This document shows, one piece after another, positions 1 through 7,546 of a stretch of DNA of 13,698 nt. Origin of the DNA: Bryobacterales bacterium (lineage in GTDB: Bacteria; Acidobacteriota; Terriglobia; Bryobacterales; Bryobacteraceae); the NCBI GenBank assembly GCA_003142355.1, contig PLMF01000189.1, positions 1-13,698 on the forward strand, written 5' to 3'. The notes under the pieces were generated by a model. That model saw only the letters and a program-made list of their open reading frames with translations. It was not told the DNA's origin and made no database searches. How positions within the stretch are numbered: the stretch's first letter is position 1; each line of letters starts with the position of its first letter. A program made the position numbers and the translations under genes.

Positions 1-50
1 GATGAAAAAGGCGCAAGAGTCCTTGACAGGCAACCCGCCCCATGCTACAT

Positions 51-62
51 CTGTCTAGACAG
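51..62. promoter_or_regulatory. Perfect 12-bp palindrome, candidate operator
   Basis: CTGTCTAGACAG is its own reverse complement. It lies 17 bp upstream of the -35 box of the glpT promoter and just downstream of a TTGACA at 23-28. The core GTCTAGAC resembles operators of GntR-family (HutC-type) regulators as I recall them (GT-N-TA-N-AC). The position would suit an activator of the promoter at 80-108, or a repressor of a weaker upstream promoter. No regulator gene is in the window, so the binding protein is unknown. Confidence 0.4.
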
Positions 63-79
63 GTTTTCAGTAGAGCTCG

Positions 80-108
80 CTGACATTGCGGCCCGATCGT
101 CATATAAT
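80..108 (+). promoter_or_regulatory. Sigma70-type promoter of glpT
   Basis: The -35 box CTGACA (80-85) is followed by a 17-bp spacer and a perfect TATAAT -10 box (103-108). Transcription should start near 114-116 and give an untranslated leader of about 20 nt. That leader contains a GGGAG Shine-Dalgarno (125-129), 4 nt before the ATG at 134. A second TTGACA at 23-28 has only a poor -10 candidate (TACATC, 46-51) at 17-bp spacing and is not annotated as a separate promoter. Confidence 0.7.
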
Positions 109-133
109 TGGGCAGACGAAGTGTGGGAGTTGA

Positions 134-1510
134 ATGAACCGCCTCGGTAGGCTTTTTCGGCCGGCTGCACACGTGAGCATGCTCCCCGCCGAGCAGGTCC
201 GGCGGCTATACCCAAAATTCCGCTGGCGGATCCTCGAATCCACTTTCATCGGCTACGCAACTTTCTACTTTGTACGCAATAACTTGCCGGTAGTGTCCAA
301 GGAGATGGGCCAAGCCTTGCACTACTCCAAGGGCCAGATCGGCGACATGCTGGCCATGACCGCCATCGCCTACGGCATCGGAAAGTTCGTCTTGGGAGCC
401 TGGTCGGACCGCAGCAATCCCCGCTATTTCATGCCCGCCGGATTGCTGGTGACGGCGCTGTGCAACTTCCTCTTCGGCGCCGCCAGCAGCTATTCCGTGC
501 ACCTCACGCTGTGGACGCTGAACGGCCTGGCGCAGGGCATGGGGTGGGCGCCGTGCGGGCGCTCCCTGGGGCATTGGTACAGTGTGCGTGAGCGCGGAAC
601 GGTATTCGCCTTCTGGAACCTCGCCGTCAATGTCGGCGGCGGCTTGACCGGCCTCATCGCCGCCTACAGCACGGCATGGATGGGGTGGAGGTCGGCCTTT
701 TATGTCCCCGGGGTGCTGGCCGTGCTGTGCGCCGTTTACCTGGTCGCAAGGCTGCGGGATACGCCGCAATCGGTCGGGCTCCCGCCCATCGAGGAGTACC
801 GCAACGAATACCCCGAACAGGGGGGACGCGACCGCGAAGCGGAACTGGGTACCCGCGAACTGGTGGTCACCTACATCCTGAAGAACCGTTACCTTTGGCT
901 GTTCGCGGCCGCGAATTTCTTTGTGTACCTCACTCGTTACAGCATGCTCGATTGGGGTCCCACGTATCTGAAAGAGGTCAAGCACGCCAGCCTGGAACAG
1001 GGTGGATTCAGTACCGCGATCTACGAGTTGGGTGGCATGTTCAGCACCGTCCTGATGGGCTGGTTGTCGGACAAAGCGGGAGGACGCCGCGGCATGATCA
1101 GCGTGATTTGCATGGTCCCCGTTTTTCTGGCATTCGGCGGCATTCTGTATGCGCCTCCGGGAATGTTGTGGCTCGACCTGACGCTCTTCGGAATTATCGG
1201 ATTCTTCGTTTATCCCCCGGTGATGCTGCTGCCGGTCATGGGCCTCGATTTCACTTCGAAAAAGGCCATCGGCACCGCCGCTGGGTTCATCGGGCTTTTT
1301 GGCTATCTCGGCCGCACGGCGCAGGGCAAGGGTATCGGCACCCTCGCCGAACGCTACGGATGGAATGCCGCATTTTATGGTATTCTGGCTTCCACACTCT
1401 TGGGGATTCTGCTGCTTTCCTGGACCTGGAACCTGAAACCGCGGGCTGCCGGAACCCGCCCGCTCGACGAGGCCAAAGTCGCGGCGGCTCCCAAGGGAGG
1501 CGCTGCATGA
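134..1510 (+). CDS. glpT: GlpT-like glycerol-3-phosphate/phosphate antiporter (MFS, OPA family)
   Basis: This 458-residue inner-membrane protein closely follows E. coli GlpT along its whole length, with twelve expected membrane segments. Shared blocks include SDRSNPR (91-97), [10 protein letters not shown] (134-143), [15 protein letters not shown] (208-222), [13 protein letters not shown] (272-284) and [14 protein letters not shown] (380-393). GlpT exchanges external glycerol-3-phosphate for internal phosphate. The two arginines that bind the phosphate group are present (R48 and R268, matching R45 and R269). The neighbouring lysine is N49, and the substrate-site histidine in the WNxxHN motif is V165, so affinity or specificity may differ. 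The start at 134 is fixed by GGGAG 4 nt upstream. Co-direction with glpD at 5007 supports the assignment. Another organophosphate of this family is the main alternative substrate. Confidence 0.92.
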   Translation: MNRLGRLFRPAAHVSMLPAEQVRRLYPKFRWRILESTFIGYATFYFVRNNLPVVSKEMGQALHYSKGQIGDMLAMTAIAYGIGKFVLGAWSDRSNPRYFMPAGLLVTALCNFLFGAASSYSVHLTLWTLNGLAQGMGWAPCGRSLGHWYSVRERGTVFAFWNLAVNVGGGLTGLIAAYSTAWMGWRSAFYVPGVLAVLCAVYLVARLRDTPQSVGLPPIEEYRNEYPEQGGRDREAELGTRELVVTYILKNRYLWLFAAANFFVYLTRYSMLDWGPTYLKEVKHASLEQGGFSTAIYELGGMFSTVLMGWLSDKAGGRRGMISVICMVPVFLAFGGILYAPPGMLWLDLTLFGIIGFFVYPPVMLLPVMGLDFTSKKAIGTAAGFIGLFGYLGRTAQGKGIGTLAERYGWNAAFYGILASTLLGILLLSWTWNLKPRAAGTRPLDEAKVAAAPKGGAA

Positions 1511-1539
1511 TTTTCACAGCACGCGACCAAGGCGCGCCG

Positions 1540-1568
1540 GCGCCGTTGTCACACACTGGTAACGGCGC
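1540..1568 (+). terminator. Hairpin between glpT and the receptor gene, possible attenuator
   Basis: A perfect 8-bp stem (GCGCCGTT at 1540-1547 with AACGGCGC at 1561-1568) encloses a 13-nt loop, about 30 bp after the glpT stop. No U-run follows, so it is not a canonical intrinsic terminator. It could reduce read-through, stabilise the upstream mRNA, or have no role. Confidence 0.35.
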
Positions 1569-1631
1569 TGTAAACACGCGCACACATTCAACTGAGACTA
1601 TTCTGTTGAGAGGAGACTGAGAGGTTAGACT

Positions 1632-4600
1632 ATGAACAAATTCTCGAAAATCACGCTGTTGATCGGGTGTTTCCTGATCGCAGGTTTGCTTTACGGGCAG
1701 TTCGACACCGCCGAGGTCCTGGGCACCGTGCGTGACGCCTCGGGGGCTGCTGTCCCCAAAGCCAACGTCACGCTCACCAACATGGACACCGGGATTCAGG
1801 CCAAGACCGCCACTGACGACAATGGAAACTACGATTTCTTCAACGTCCGGGTGGGCCGTTACTCGATCGCCGTTGAGCACGAAGGCTTTTCCAAGGCCAC
1901 GGCCACGGACGTGGCAGTCAGCGTAAGCGCCCGCCAGCGCGTGGACCTCGCGATGACAGTGGGCGCCATCACCCAAACTGTCGAAGTTACGGGCGCGGCC
2001 ACCGCGCTCCAAACCGACTCCAGCGATCATGGGCAGGTGTTCAGCGCGTCGGCGGTCATCGAGCTTCCGCTCAACGGCCGCAATTATGCGGACCTGGCGC
2101 TGTTATCCACCAACGCCGTCAAGTCTCCGATCGCGGTCTCCTTCTCGGCCAGCGGCACGCCGCGAGAAGGCGCCTTCAACGTAAACGGCATGCGCAGCAC
2201 GTATAACAATTTTCTGCTGGATGGTTTGGATAACAATGCTTATGGAACCAGCAACCAGGGCTATTCCGCCCAGTTGGTGCAGTTGTCGCCCGATGCCATC
2301 GCCGAATTTAAGGTGATCACCAGCAACTACAGCGCGGAATACGGGCGCGTGGGCGGCGCGGTGGTGAACGCCGTCATGAAGTCCGGGACCAACCAGTTTC
2401 ACGGCACGGCCTACGAGTTTCTGCGCAACACCAAACTGAACGCCACCGGTTTCCTGTTCAGCCCCGCGGTTTTCATCAAGCCCACGCTGCAACGGAACCA
2501 GTTCGGAGCGACAATCGGCGGGCCGATCGTCAAGAACAAGCTGTTCTTCTTCGCGGATTACGAAGGCTACCGCCAATTGCAGCGCTATCTCAATTTCGAC
2601 TCCATCCCCAGCATGACCGACCGCCAGGGGATACTCCCCGTGTCGGTCGTCAACCCGCTGACCGGCGTGGTTTATCCCGCCAACACGCAGATCCCCGTGG
2701 CGCAGTTGAATCCGTTCGCCGCCACGGTCTTAGCCGGACTGCCGCCCACCAATGGCCCCGGACGCTCCAACAATGACGAGGCGCTGCTGCTCATCAAAGA
2801 CTACGGCGACAAATTCGACGCCAAGCTGGACGGCCAGATCAACGATCGCATGACCGCGTTCCTGCGTTTCAGCCAGCGCAAGGACTTGCAGTACTATGCA
2901 CCCGACCTCACCGGGCCCTCCGGCGGCGACGGCAACGGCTACATTCACGTCGTCGATCAGAACGCTTCGGCCGGCTACACCTGGACGGTTACGCCTACCT
3001 CCCTTTTCCAGGCCCGCCTGGGCTGGTCCCATATCCTTGCCGGCAAGGTGCCGCCGTTTCTGGGTGGCCCCAGCATGTCCGCCATGTTCGGCGGCTTCCA
3101 AGGCCTGCCGACCACGCCCAGTCTCACCGGTGGAATCAACACGCAGACCATCACTGGACTCACTGCCTTCGGCCGCCAAACCAGCAATCCACAATTCCAA
3201 AATCCTGTTTCCTGGGATCCGGAACTCAATTATTCCAAGACGGTGGGCCGGCATTCTATCAAAGTGGGTTACCAATTCCTGCCCATCCGCACCGAAATTC
3301 TGGACACCAATCCGATTTACGGCCAACTCACATACAACGGGAACTTCAGCAAGCCCACCTGCGCACAACTGGGCCAGCCCTCCACTTGTTCGGTCCCGAC
3401 CGACAATACCAGCTACAGCCTGGCGGATTTCATGTTCGGCACTCCCGCCCAAGTCAACCTGGGGAGCTATACCGTCATCAATCTGCGGCAATTCGTGCAC
3501 TCCATGTATTTTCAGGACGACTATAAGGTGAGCGCGAAGCTCACACTGAACGTCGGACTGAGGTGGGAGTTCGCATCCCCGCTCTATGAGCGCGATAACA
3601 ATTATTCGAACTTCGACCCCACCACCAACACCATGATCAAGGCCACCAGCGGAAGCCTGTTTCAACGTGGTATGGTCCACCCCGACTACAGAGACTTCGG
3701 ACCGCGGCTAGGCCTGGCATACAGCATCGACCCCAAAACGGTGGTCCGCGCCGGATATGGGATCAGCTACACTTTCTTCAACCGGCCCGGAAGCGCCCAG
3801 GAGGGCATCAATGCTCCTCAGGCCCTGTTCGGTGTCTTCACCCAGACGATTCCGCCAGGCGGCCCCGTGCCGGCCACCTTCCTCACCACCCTGAACAGCT
3901 TTAGCACCAACATCGCCAGCCCCGCGGCCTTCAATCCGGCCCTTTCCAACGTGGTCTACACCCCGCCGGACAGCAAATGGCCGCGCATACAGAACTGGTT
4001 CTTGTCGGTGCAGCGGCAACTCCCCAAGAACACCGTACTGGAGCTGTCCTACAACGGAAACCACAGCACGCGGCTCCCCATCATTGCCGATTACAATCAG
4101 GCGGCTCCCAACCAGCCGGGCCAAAGCCTGGGAGTCGCGGCGCGCGTGCCGATACCGGCTTTCGGACCGATCACGTGGCTCTATCCGGGGGGCAACAACC
4201 ACTACGATGGTCTCTCGGCCCGCCTCGAGCACCGTTTCTCGAAAGGCTTGTACGTCCTGAACTCGTTCACCTGGGGGAAGGGCATGGGAAATTCCGAACA
4301 GGCGCTCGAGTATTTCGCCGGCTACTACCAGGCCAATCCCCAGAACATTCGCAACCTGGCCGCCGAAAAAGGGCCCTCCAGCTTTGACGTGAAGCTGAAT
4401 AACGTCACCACCGTGGTCTACCAGCTTCCCTTCGGCAAGGGCCGCCAATTCGGCGCCAACATGAATCCCATAGTGGATGCGTTTGTGGGTGGATGGGAAA
4501 TCAACAGCATCAACACGGCGCACACGGGCTTTCCGCTCGACGTCACCTATGGTGCGTCCGGGGCCAACATTGTCAGCTCCCTTTCCAACGATTATCGCGG

Positions 4601-4958
4601 CCAGCCGTTCCTGCGCCCCAATGTGACCGGCAGCGCCACCAGCCAGAACCGCTCCGCCATGCTGCAAACCTATTTTGCCGGGTACACATTCGCCACGCCG
4701 CCCGCCAGCGCGCCGTATGGGAATGTCGGCCGGAATTCGTTCCGCGCTCCCAATTTCGACCAGTGGGACTTTTCAGCCGACAAGAACTTCCGTATCCTCG
4801 AAAAAGCCCAGTTGCAGTTCCGGTCGGAGTTCTTCAACATTCTCAACCACACGAACTTCGGCATACCGAACACACAGACCACCAGTGCGGCTTTCGGAAC
4901 CGTTCGAAACACCTATCCATCGCGGCAAATACAGTTCGCGTTGAAGCTGATTTTCTGA
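1632..4958 (+). CDS. Oar-like TonB-dependent outer-membrane receptor
   Basis: The protein has 1108 residues. It has a signal peptide (1 to about 23, hydrophobic ITLLIGCFLIAGLL), then a carboxypeptidase-regulatory-like/CnaB-type beta-sandwich (about 27-115), then the ELPLNGRNY signature (144-152). A plug region (about 180-265) with FNVNGMRST, LLDGLDNN and AEYGRVGGAVVNAVMKSGTN precedes a long beta-barrel. It ends in FALKLIF, with the terminal aromatic residue typical of BAM-assembled barrels. I see no clear TonB box. Such proteins move bulky substrates, often glycans, across the outer membrane using TonB energy. The substrate cannot be read from sequence. Position between glpT and glpD suggests a glycerol-phosphate-containing ligand, but the family is so abundant in Acidobacteriota that the neighbourhood may be fortuitous. 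GAGAGG at 1619-1624, 7 nt before the ATG, supports the start. Confidence 0.88.
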   Translation: MNKFSKITLLIGCFLIAGLLYGQFDTAEVLGTVRDASGAAVPKANVTLTNMDTGIQAKTATDDNGNYDFFNVRVGRYSIAVEHEGFSKATATDVAVSVSARQRVDLAMTVGAITQTVEVTGAATALQTDSSDHGQVFSASAVIELPLNGRNYADLALLSTNAVKSPIAVSFSASGTPREGAFNVNGMRSTYNNFLLDGLDNNAYGTSNQGYSAQLVQLSPDAIAEFKVITSNYSAEYGRVGGAVVNAVMKSGTNQFHGTAYEFLRNTKLNATGFLFSPAVFIKPTLQRNQFGATIGGPIVKNKLFFFADYEGYRQLQRYLNFDSIPSMTDRQGILPVSVVNPLTGVVYPANTQIPVAQLNPFAATVLAGLPPTNGPGRSNNDEALLLIKDYGDKFDAKLDGQINDRMTAFLRFSQRKDLQYYAPDLTGPSGGDGNGYIHVVDQNASAGYTWTVTPTSLFQARLGWSHILAGKVPPFLGGPSMSAMFGGFQGLPTTPSLTGGINTQTITGLTAFGRQTSNPQFQNPVSWDPELNYSKTVGRHSIKVGYQFLPIRTEILDTNPIYGQLTYNGNFSKPTCAQLGQPSTCSVPTDNTSYSLADFMFGTPAQVNLGSYTVINLRQFVHSMYFQDDYKVSAKLTLNVGLRWEFASPLYERDNNYSNFDPTTNTMIKATSGSLFQRGMVHPDYRDFGPRLGLAYSIDPKTVVRAGYGISYTFFNRPGSAQEGINAPQALFGVFTQTIPPGGPVPATFLTTLNSFSTNIASPAAFNPALSNVVYTPPDSKWPRIQNWFLSVQRQLPKNTVLELSYNGNHSTRLPIIADYNQAAPNQPGQSLGVAARVPIPAFGPITWLYPGGNNHYDGLSARLEHRFSKGLYVLNSFTWGKGMGNSEQALEYFAGYYQANPQNIRNLAAEKGPSSFDVKLNNVTTVVYQLPFGKGRQFGANMNPIVDAFVGGWEINSINTAHTGFPLDVTYGASGANIVSSLSNDYRGQPFLRPNVTGSATSQNRSAMLQTYFAGYTFATPPASAPYGNVGRNSFRAPNFDQWDFSADKNFRILEKAQLQFRSEFFNILNHTNFGIPNTQTTSAAFGTVRNTYPSRQIQFALKLIF

Positions 4959-4970
4959 CAACCCGCTTGC

Positions 4971-4993
4971 CGGGGGGCCCTCCGGGTCCCCCG
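4971..4993 (+). terminator. Strong hairpin after the receptor gene, terminator-like
   Basis: A 10-bp stem (CGGGGGGCCC with GGGTCCCCCG, one G-U pair) closes a TCC triloop, 12 bp after the receptor stop. The tail CTATTCT is only weakly U-rich, so termination is likely but not certain. The structure ends 13 nt before the glpD ATG, which implies that glpD has its own transcription start or depends on read-through. Confidence 0.55.
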
Positions 4994-4994
4994 C

Positions 4995-5000
4995 TATTCT
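4995..5000 (+). promoter_or_regulatory. -10-like box for a possible leaderless glpD mRNA
   Basis: TATTCT is followed by exactly 6 nt and then the glpD ATG, so transcription would begin at or next to the start codon. No Shine-Dalgarno is visible. No good -35 sits 17 bp upstream, because that stretch is the G-run of the hairpin. The call rests on the same arrangement before the genes at 7547 and 12237. Confidence 0.35.
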
Positions 5001-5006
5001 GAACCC

Positions 5007-6581
5007 ATGAACAGATCCGAGATGTATCAACGCCTCCGCGCGCACGCGGGACCGTGGGACATGATCGTCGTTGGCGGGGGCGCCACCGGCGCCGGTGTGG
5101 CCATCGACGGCGCCACTCGCGGATACGACGTGCTCCTGCTCGAGCAGAGCGACTTCGGCAAAGGCACCTCCAGCCGCAGCACCAAGCTGGTGCATGGGGG
5201 CGTGCGTTACCTGGAACAAGGCAACGTCTCGCTCGTCATGGAGGCCCTGAAGGAGCGCGGCCTGCTTCTGCAGAACGCCCCGCACCTGGTTCGCAACCTG
5301 GGCTTCGTGGTGCCCAACTACGACTGGTGGGAAGCTCCGTTCTACGGAATCGGTCTCAAGCTCTACAACCTGCTCGCCGGGAAGTACGGCTTCGGGGCCT
5401 CGCGCATCCTCTCCAAGGAGGAGACGCTCGAGCGGCTTCCTACCCTCAACACCGAAGGACTCCGCGGCGGGGTCATCTACTTCGACGGCCAATTCGACGA
5501 TTCCCGCCTGCTCGTCAACCTGGTGACGACCGCTTACGAACAGGGCGCGGTCCTGCTGAATTACGCGCAGGTTGCCGAAGTGACCAGGGATGGCGAGGGC
5601 TTCGTCGATGGCGTTGGGGTCCACGATATGGAAACCGGCGAGGAATTTCACGCCCAGGGGAAGGTGGTCATCAATGCCACCGGCCCCTTCTGCGACGACC
5701 TGCGCCGCAAGGCCGATCCCTCGGCGGAGCCGATGATCGCTCCCAGCCAGGGAATTCATCTGGTGTTCGATGGATCGTTCCTCTCCGGCGACAGCGCCAT
5801 CATGGTGCCGCATACCAGCGATGGGCGGGTGATGTTCGCCATACCCTGGCACGGCCATACGCTGGTCGGCACCACCGACACTCCCATTCCAGCGGCCACG
5901 CTGGAACCCGTCGCCTTGGAGCAGGAGATTGAGTTCATCCTTGGCACCGCATCGCTTTATCTGGCCAAGAAGCCGGTCCGTGCCGATGTTCTGAGTGTCT
6001 TCGCGGGAATTCGCCCGCTGGTGCGGTCGGGCGATTCCGGCAATACCGCGGCCCTCTCGCGCGATCACACCATCCGCATCGAGAACTGCGGCATGGTGAC
6101 CATCTGCGGCGGCAAGTGGACCACCTATCGCCACATGGCGGAAGACTGCGTCAACCAGGCGGCCACCCTGGCGCGGCTGCCGGAGAAGCCGTGCGTCACC
6201 CGCCATCTCAACGTGCACGGCTTCCACCCGGGTTCCGACAAGTTCGGCCACTTGAGCGTCTACGGCTCCGACGCCGCTGACGTGCAATCGCTGAGCGCGG
6301 CGGACTCTTCATTGGCTGAGCCACTCCACCCCGCGCTCCCCTATACCGGCGCGGAAGTCGTCTGGGCGGTGCGTCACGAGATGGCGCGTACCCTGGAAGA
6401 CATTCTGGCGCGCCGGACACGGGCACTATTCCTGAACGCCAGAGCTGCCATCGAGATGGCTCCTGGCGTTGCCCGCCTGATGGCGCGCGAGCTCGAACGC
6501 AGTAGCGCGTGGGAGACCGAACAGGTCCGGTCGTTCACCGAGACGGCGCGGAACTATCTTCCACTCCCGGAGACACCATGA
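5007..6581 (+). CDS. glpD: Glycerol-3-phosphate dehydrogenase, FAD-dependent
   Basis: GlpD oxidises sn-glycerol-3-phosphate to dihydroxyacetone phosphate at the inner face of the membrane and passes electrons to quinone. The protein has 524 residues, normal for the aerobic enzyme. Residues 19-46 form the FAD dinucleotide-binding fold (VVGGGATGAG at 21-30, acidic E46 ending the second strand). They are followed by the family signature KLVHGGVRYLEQ (60-71). Other conserved blocks are GIRPLVRSG (334-342) and GGKWTTYRHMAED (368-380). The C-terminal DAO_C helical domain (about 400-515) contains EVVWAVRHEMARTLEDILARR. The gene has no visible Shine-Dalgarno and follows a strong hairpin. Its stop overlaps the next start by ATGA, so the two are probably translated together. 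It supplies the catabolic step for what GlpT at 134 imports. Confidence 0.95.
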   Translation: MNRSEMYQRLRAHAGPWDMIVVGGGATGAGVAIDGATRGYDVLLLEQSDFGKGTSSRSTKLVHGGVRYLEQGNVSLVMEALKERGLLLQNAPHLVRNLGFVVPNYDWWEAPFYGIGLKLYNLLAGKYGFGASRILSKEETLERLPTLNTEGLRGGVIYFDGQFDDSRLLVNLVTTAYEQGAVLLNYAQVAEVTRDGEGFVDGVGVHDMETGEEFHAQGKVVINATGPFCDDLRRKADPSAEPMIAPSQGIHLVFDGSFLSGDSAIMVPHTSDGRVMFAIPWHGHTLVGTTDTPIPAATLEPVALEQEIEFILGTASLYLAKKPVRADVLSVFAGIRPLVRSGDSGNTAALSRDHTIRIENCGMVTICGGKWTTYRHMAEDCVNQAATLARLPEKPCVTRHLNVHGFHPGSDKFGHLSVYGSDAADVQSLSAADSSLAEPLHPALPYTGAEVVWAVRHEMARTLEDILARRTRALFLNARAAIEMAPGVARLMARELERSSAWETEQVRSFTETARNYLPLPETP

Positions 6582-7507
6582 ACCGAACAGTTTACGTATT
6601 GTTGATCGCCGTGGCGTGTATTGCTGTGTCCTGCGGGCGTGCGGGCAAGGGAAAGACCATCGAGATCGCGCTCGTGACCAAAGCGCTCGACAGCGAGTGG
6701 TGGCAGCGCGTGAAGTCCGGCGCCGAAGAGGCCGCGCGCGCCGCTCCGGGCGTAAACCTTGTGGTGCTGGCGCCCGAGCGCGAGGTCAACATCGATCAGC
6801 AGGTCGGGATCCTCGAAGACCAGATCACCCGAGGCGTCTCCGCGCTGGCGGTGGCGCCCGCGGGAGTGTCCGAGATCCTGCCGGTGCTCGACAAGGCGAA
6901 GGCCGCGGGCATCCCGGTCCTCATCGTCGACACGGATGTGAATTGGCCCGCCAAGCTGAGCTACATCGGCGCCGACAACCGTCTGGGCGGCCGAATCGCC
7001 GGCGAGTACATCGTCAAGTTACTAAGTGGCAAAGGCAAGGTTGCGGTAATCCGCGGAATCCTGGGCATCGCCACGCATGAGGAGCGCCTGGCCGGCTTTC
7101 GCGAAGCGATGACGCGCGCCCCGGGAATCGAGTGTGTCGCCGTGCAGCCCGCCAATAGCGAGCGCGCGCTCGGCATGACGGTGATGGAGAACCTGCTCAC
7201 CGCGCACCCGGATTTGAAAGCCGTCTTCGCGACCAATGACCAGATGGCGCTCGGCGCGGTGGAGGCCATCGCCGCTCATAACCTTACGGGGAAAGTCGCG
7301 GTAGTCGGGTTCGACGCCACCAGAGAAGCCGTCCGCGCGGTGGTGGCCGGTCGCCTGTCGGGCGACATGGCTGGTCTTCCCGAAGTGATGGGCCGGCGGG
7401 CGGTGGAAGAAGCCATCCGAGCCGCCAAAGGCCAGCCCGTGGACAAACAGGCCATCATCACCCCGGTCCTGGTGACCAAAGAGAATGCCAGTCAGTTCCT
7501 ACCGTAG
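6578..7507 (+). CDS. Orphan sugar-type ABC substrate-binding lipoprotein (RbsB-like)
   Basis: This 309-residue protein is a periplasmic-binding protein of the ribose/LacI-like type (Peripla_BP_4). The N-terminus is a lipoprotein signal ending at C19 (AVSC), so it is probably anchored in a membrane facing the periplasm. The two-lobed fold shows in IEIALVTK (28-35), VSALAVAPAG (87-96), IPVLIVDTD (112-120), EERLAGF (168-174), VFATNDQMALGA (216-227) and VAVVGFDAT (240-248). The usual ligand-contacting DR pair is DT (118-119), and the usual Gln near the C-terminus is not obvious at 263-268, so the ligand is probably not ribose. No ABC permease or ATPase gene is nearby. The start overlaps the glpD stop (ATGA), with GGAG (6569-6572) 5 nt upstream, so it is tied to glpD. 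A role with glycerol-phosphate or glycerol is inferred only from context. Confidence 0.82.
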   Translation: MNRTVYVLLIAVACIAVSCGRAGKGKTIEIALVTKALDSEWWQRVKSGAEEAARAAPGVNLVVLAPEREVNIDQQVGILEDQITRGVSALAVAPAGVSEILPVLDKAKAAGIPVLIVDTDVNWPAKLSYIGADNRLGGRIAGEYIVKLLSGKGKVAVIRGILGIATHEERLAGFREAMTRAPGIECVAVQPANSERALGMTVMENLLTAHPDLKAVFATNDQMALGAVEAIAAHNLTGKVAVVGFDATREAVRAVVAGRLSGDMAGLPEVMGRRAVEEAIRAAKGQPVDKQAIITPVLVTKENASQFLP

Positions 7508-7535
7508 CGCCGGCGGTCTTTGCCGCCGGTGTTTT
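7508..7535 (+). terminator. Intrinsic terminator of the glp block
   Basis: The perfect 7-bp stem CCGGCGG/CCGCCGG (7510-7516 and 7523-7529) extends by one G-U and one C-G pair to 7508 and 7531. It has a 6-nt loop and is followed directly by TTTT (7532-7535). It begins one base after the lipoprotein stop codon and separates the glp genes from ppx. Confidence 0.75.
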
Positions 7536-7540
7536 AGCAT
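7535..7540 (+). promoter_or_regulatory. -10-like box for a possible leaderless ppx mRNA
   Basis: TAGCAT is followed by 6 nt (GGGTAC) and the ATG at 7547. No Shine-Dalgarno is present. The box starts on the last T of the upstream terminator's U-run. There is no convincing -35, so the call depends on the shared spacing with the genes at 5007 and 12237. Confidence 0.3.
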
Positions 7541-7546
7541 GGGTAC

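Noticed and set aside
1576..1604. TATTCT at 1599-1604 as a promoter for the receptor gene
   Set aside because: No -35 resemblance at 17 bp, and the gene has a normal Shine-Dalgarno close to the ATG; too weak to annotate.
3708..4667. Minus-strand open frame inside the receptor gene, and a similar one at 2730-3680
   Set aside because: Both are antisense to a continuous, domain-rich receptor coding frame and show no motif of their own.
4773..6287. Long minus-strand open frame of 504 codons
   Set aside because: It lies antisense to glpD and the end of the receptor gene, has no recognisable domain, and is a typical GC-rich shadow of a clear plus-strand gene.
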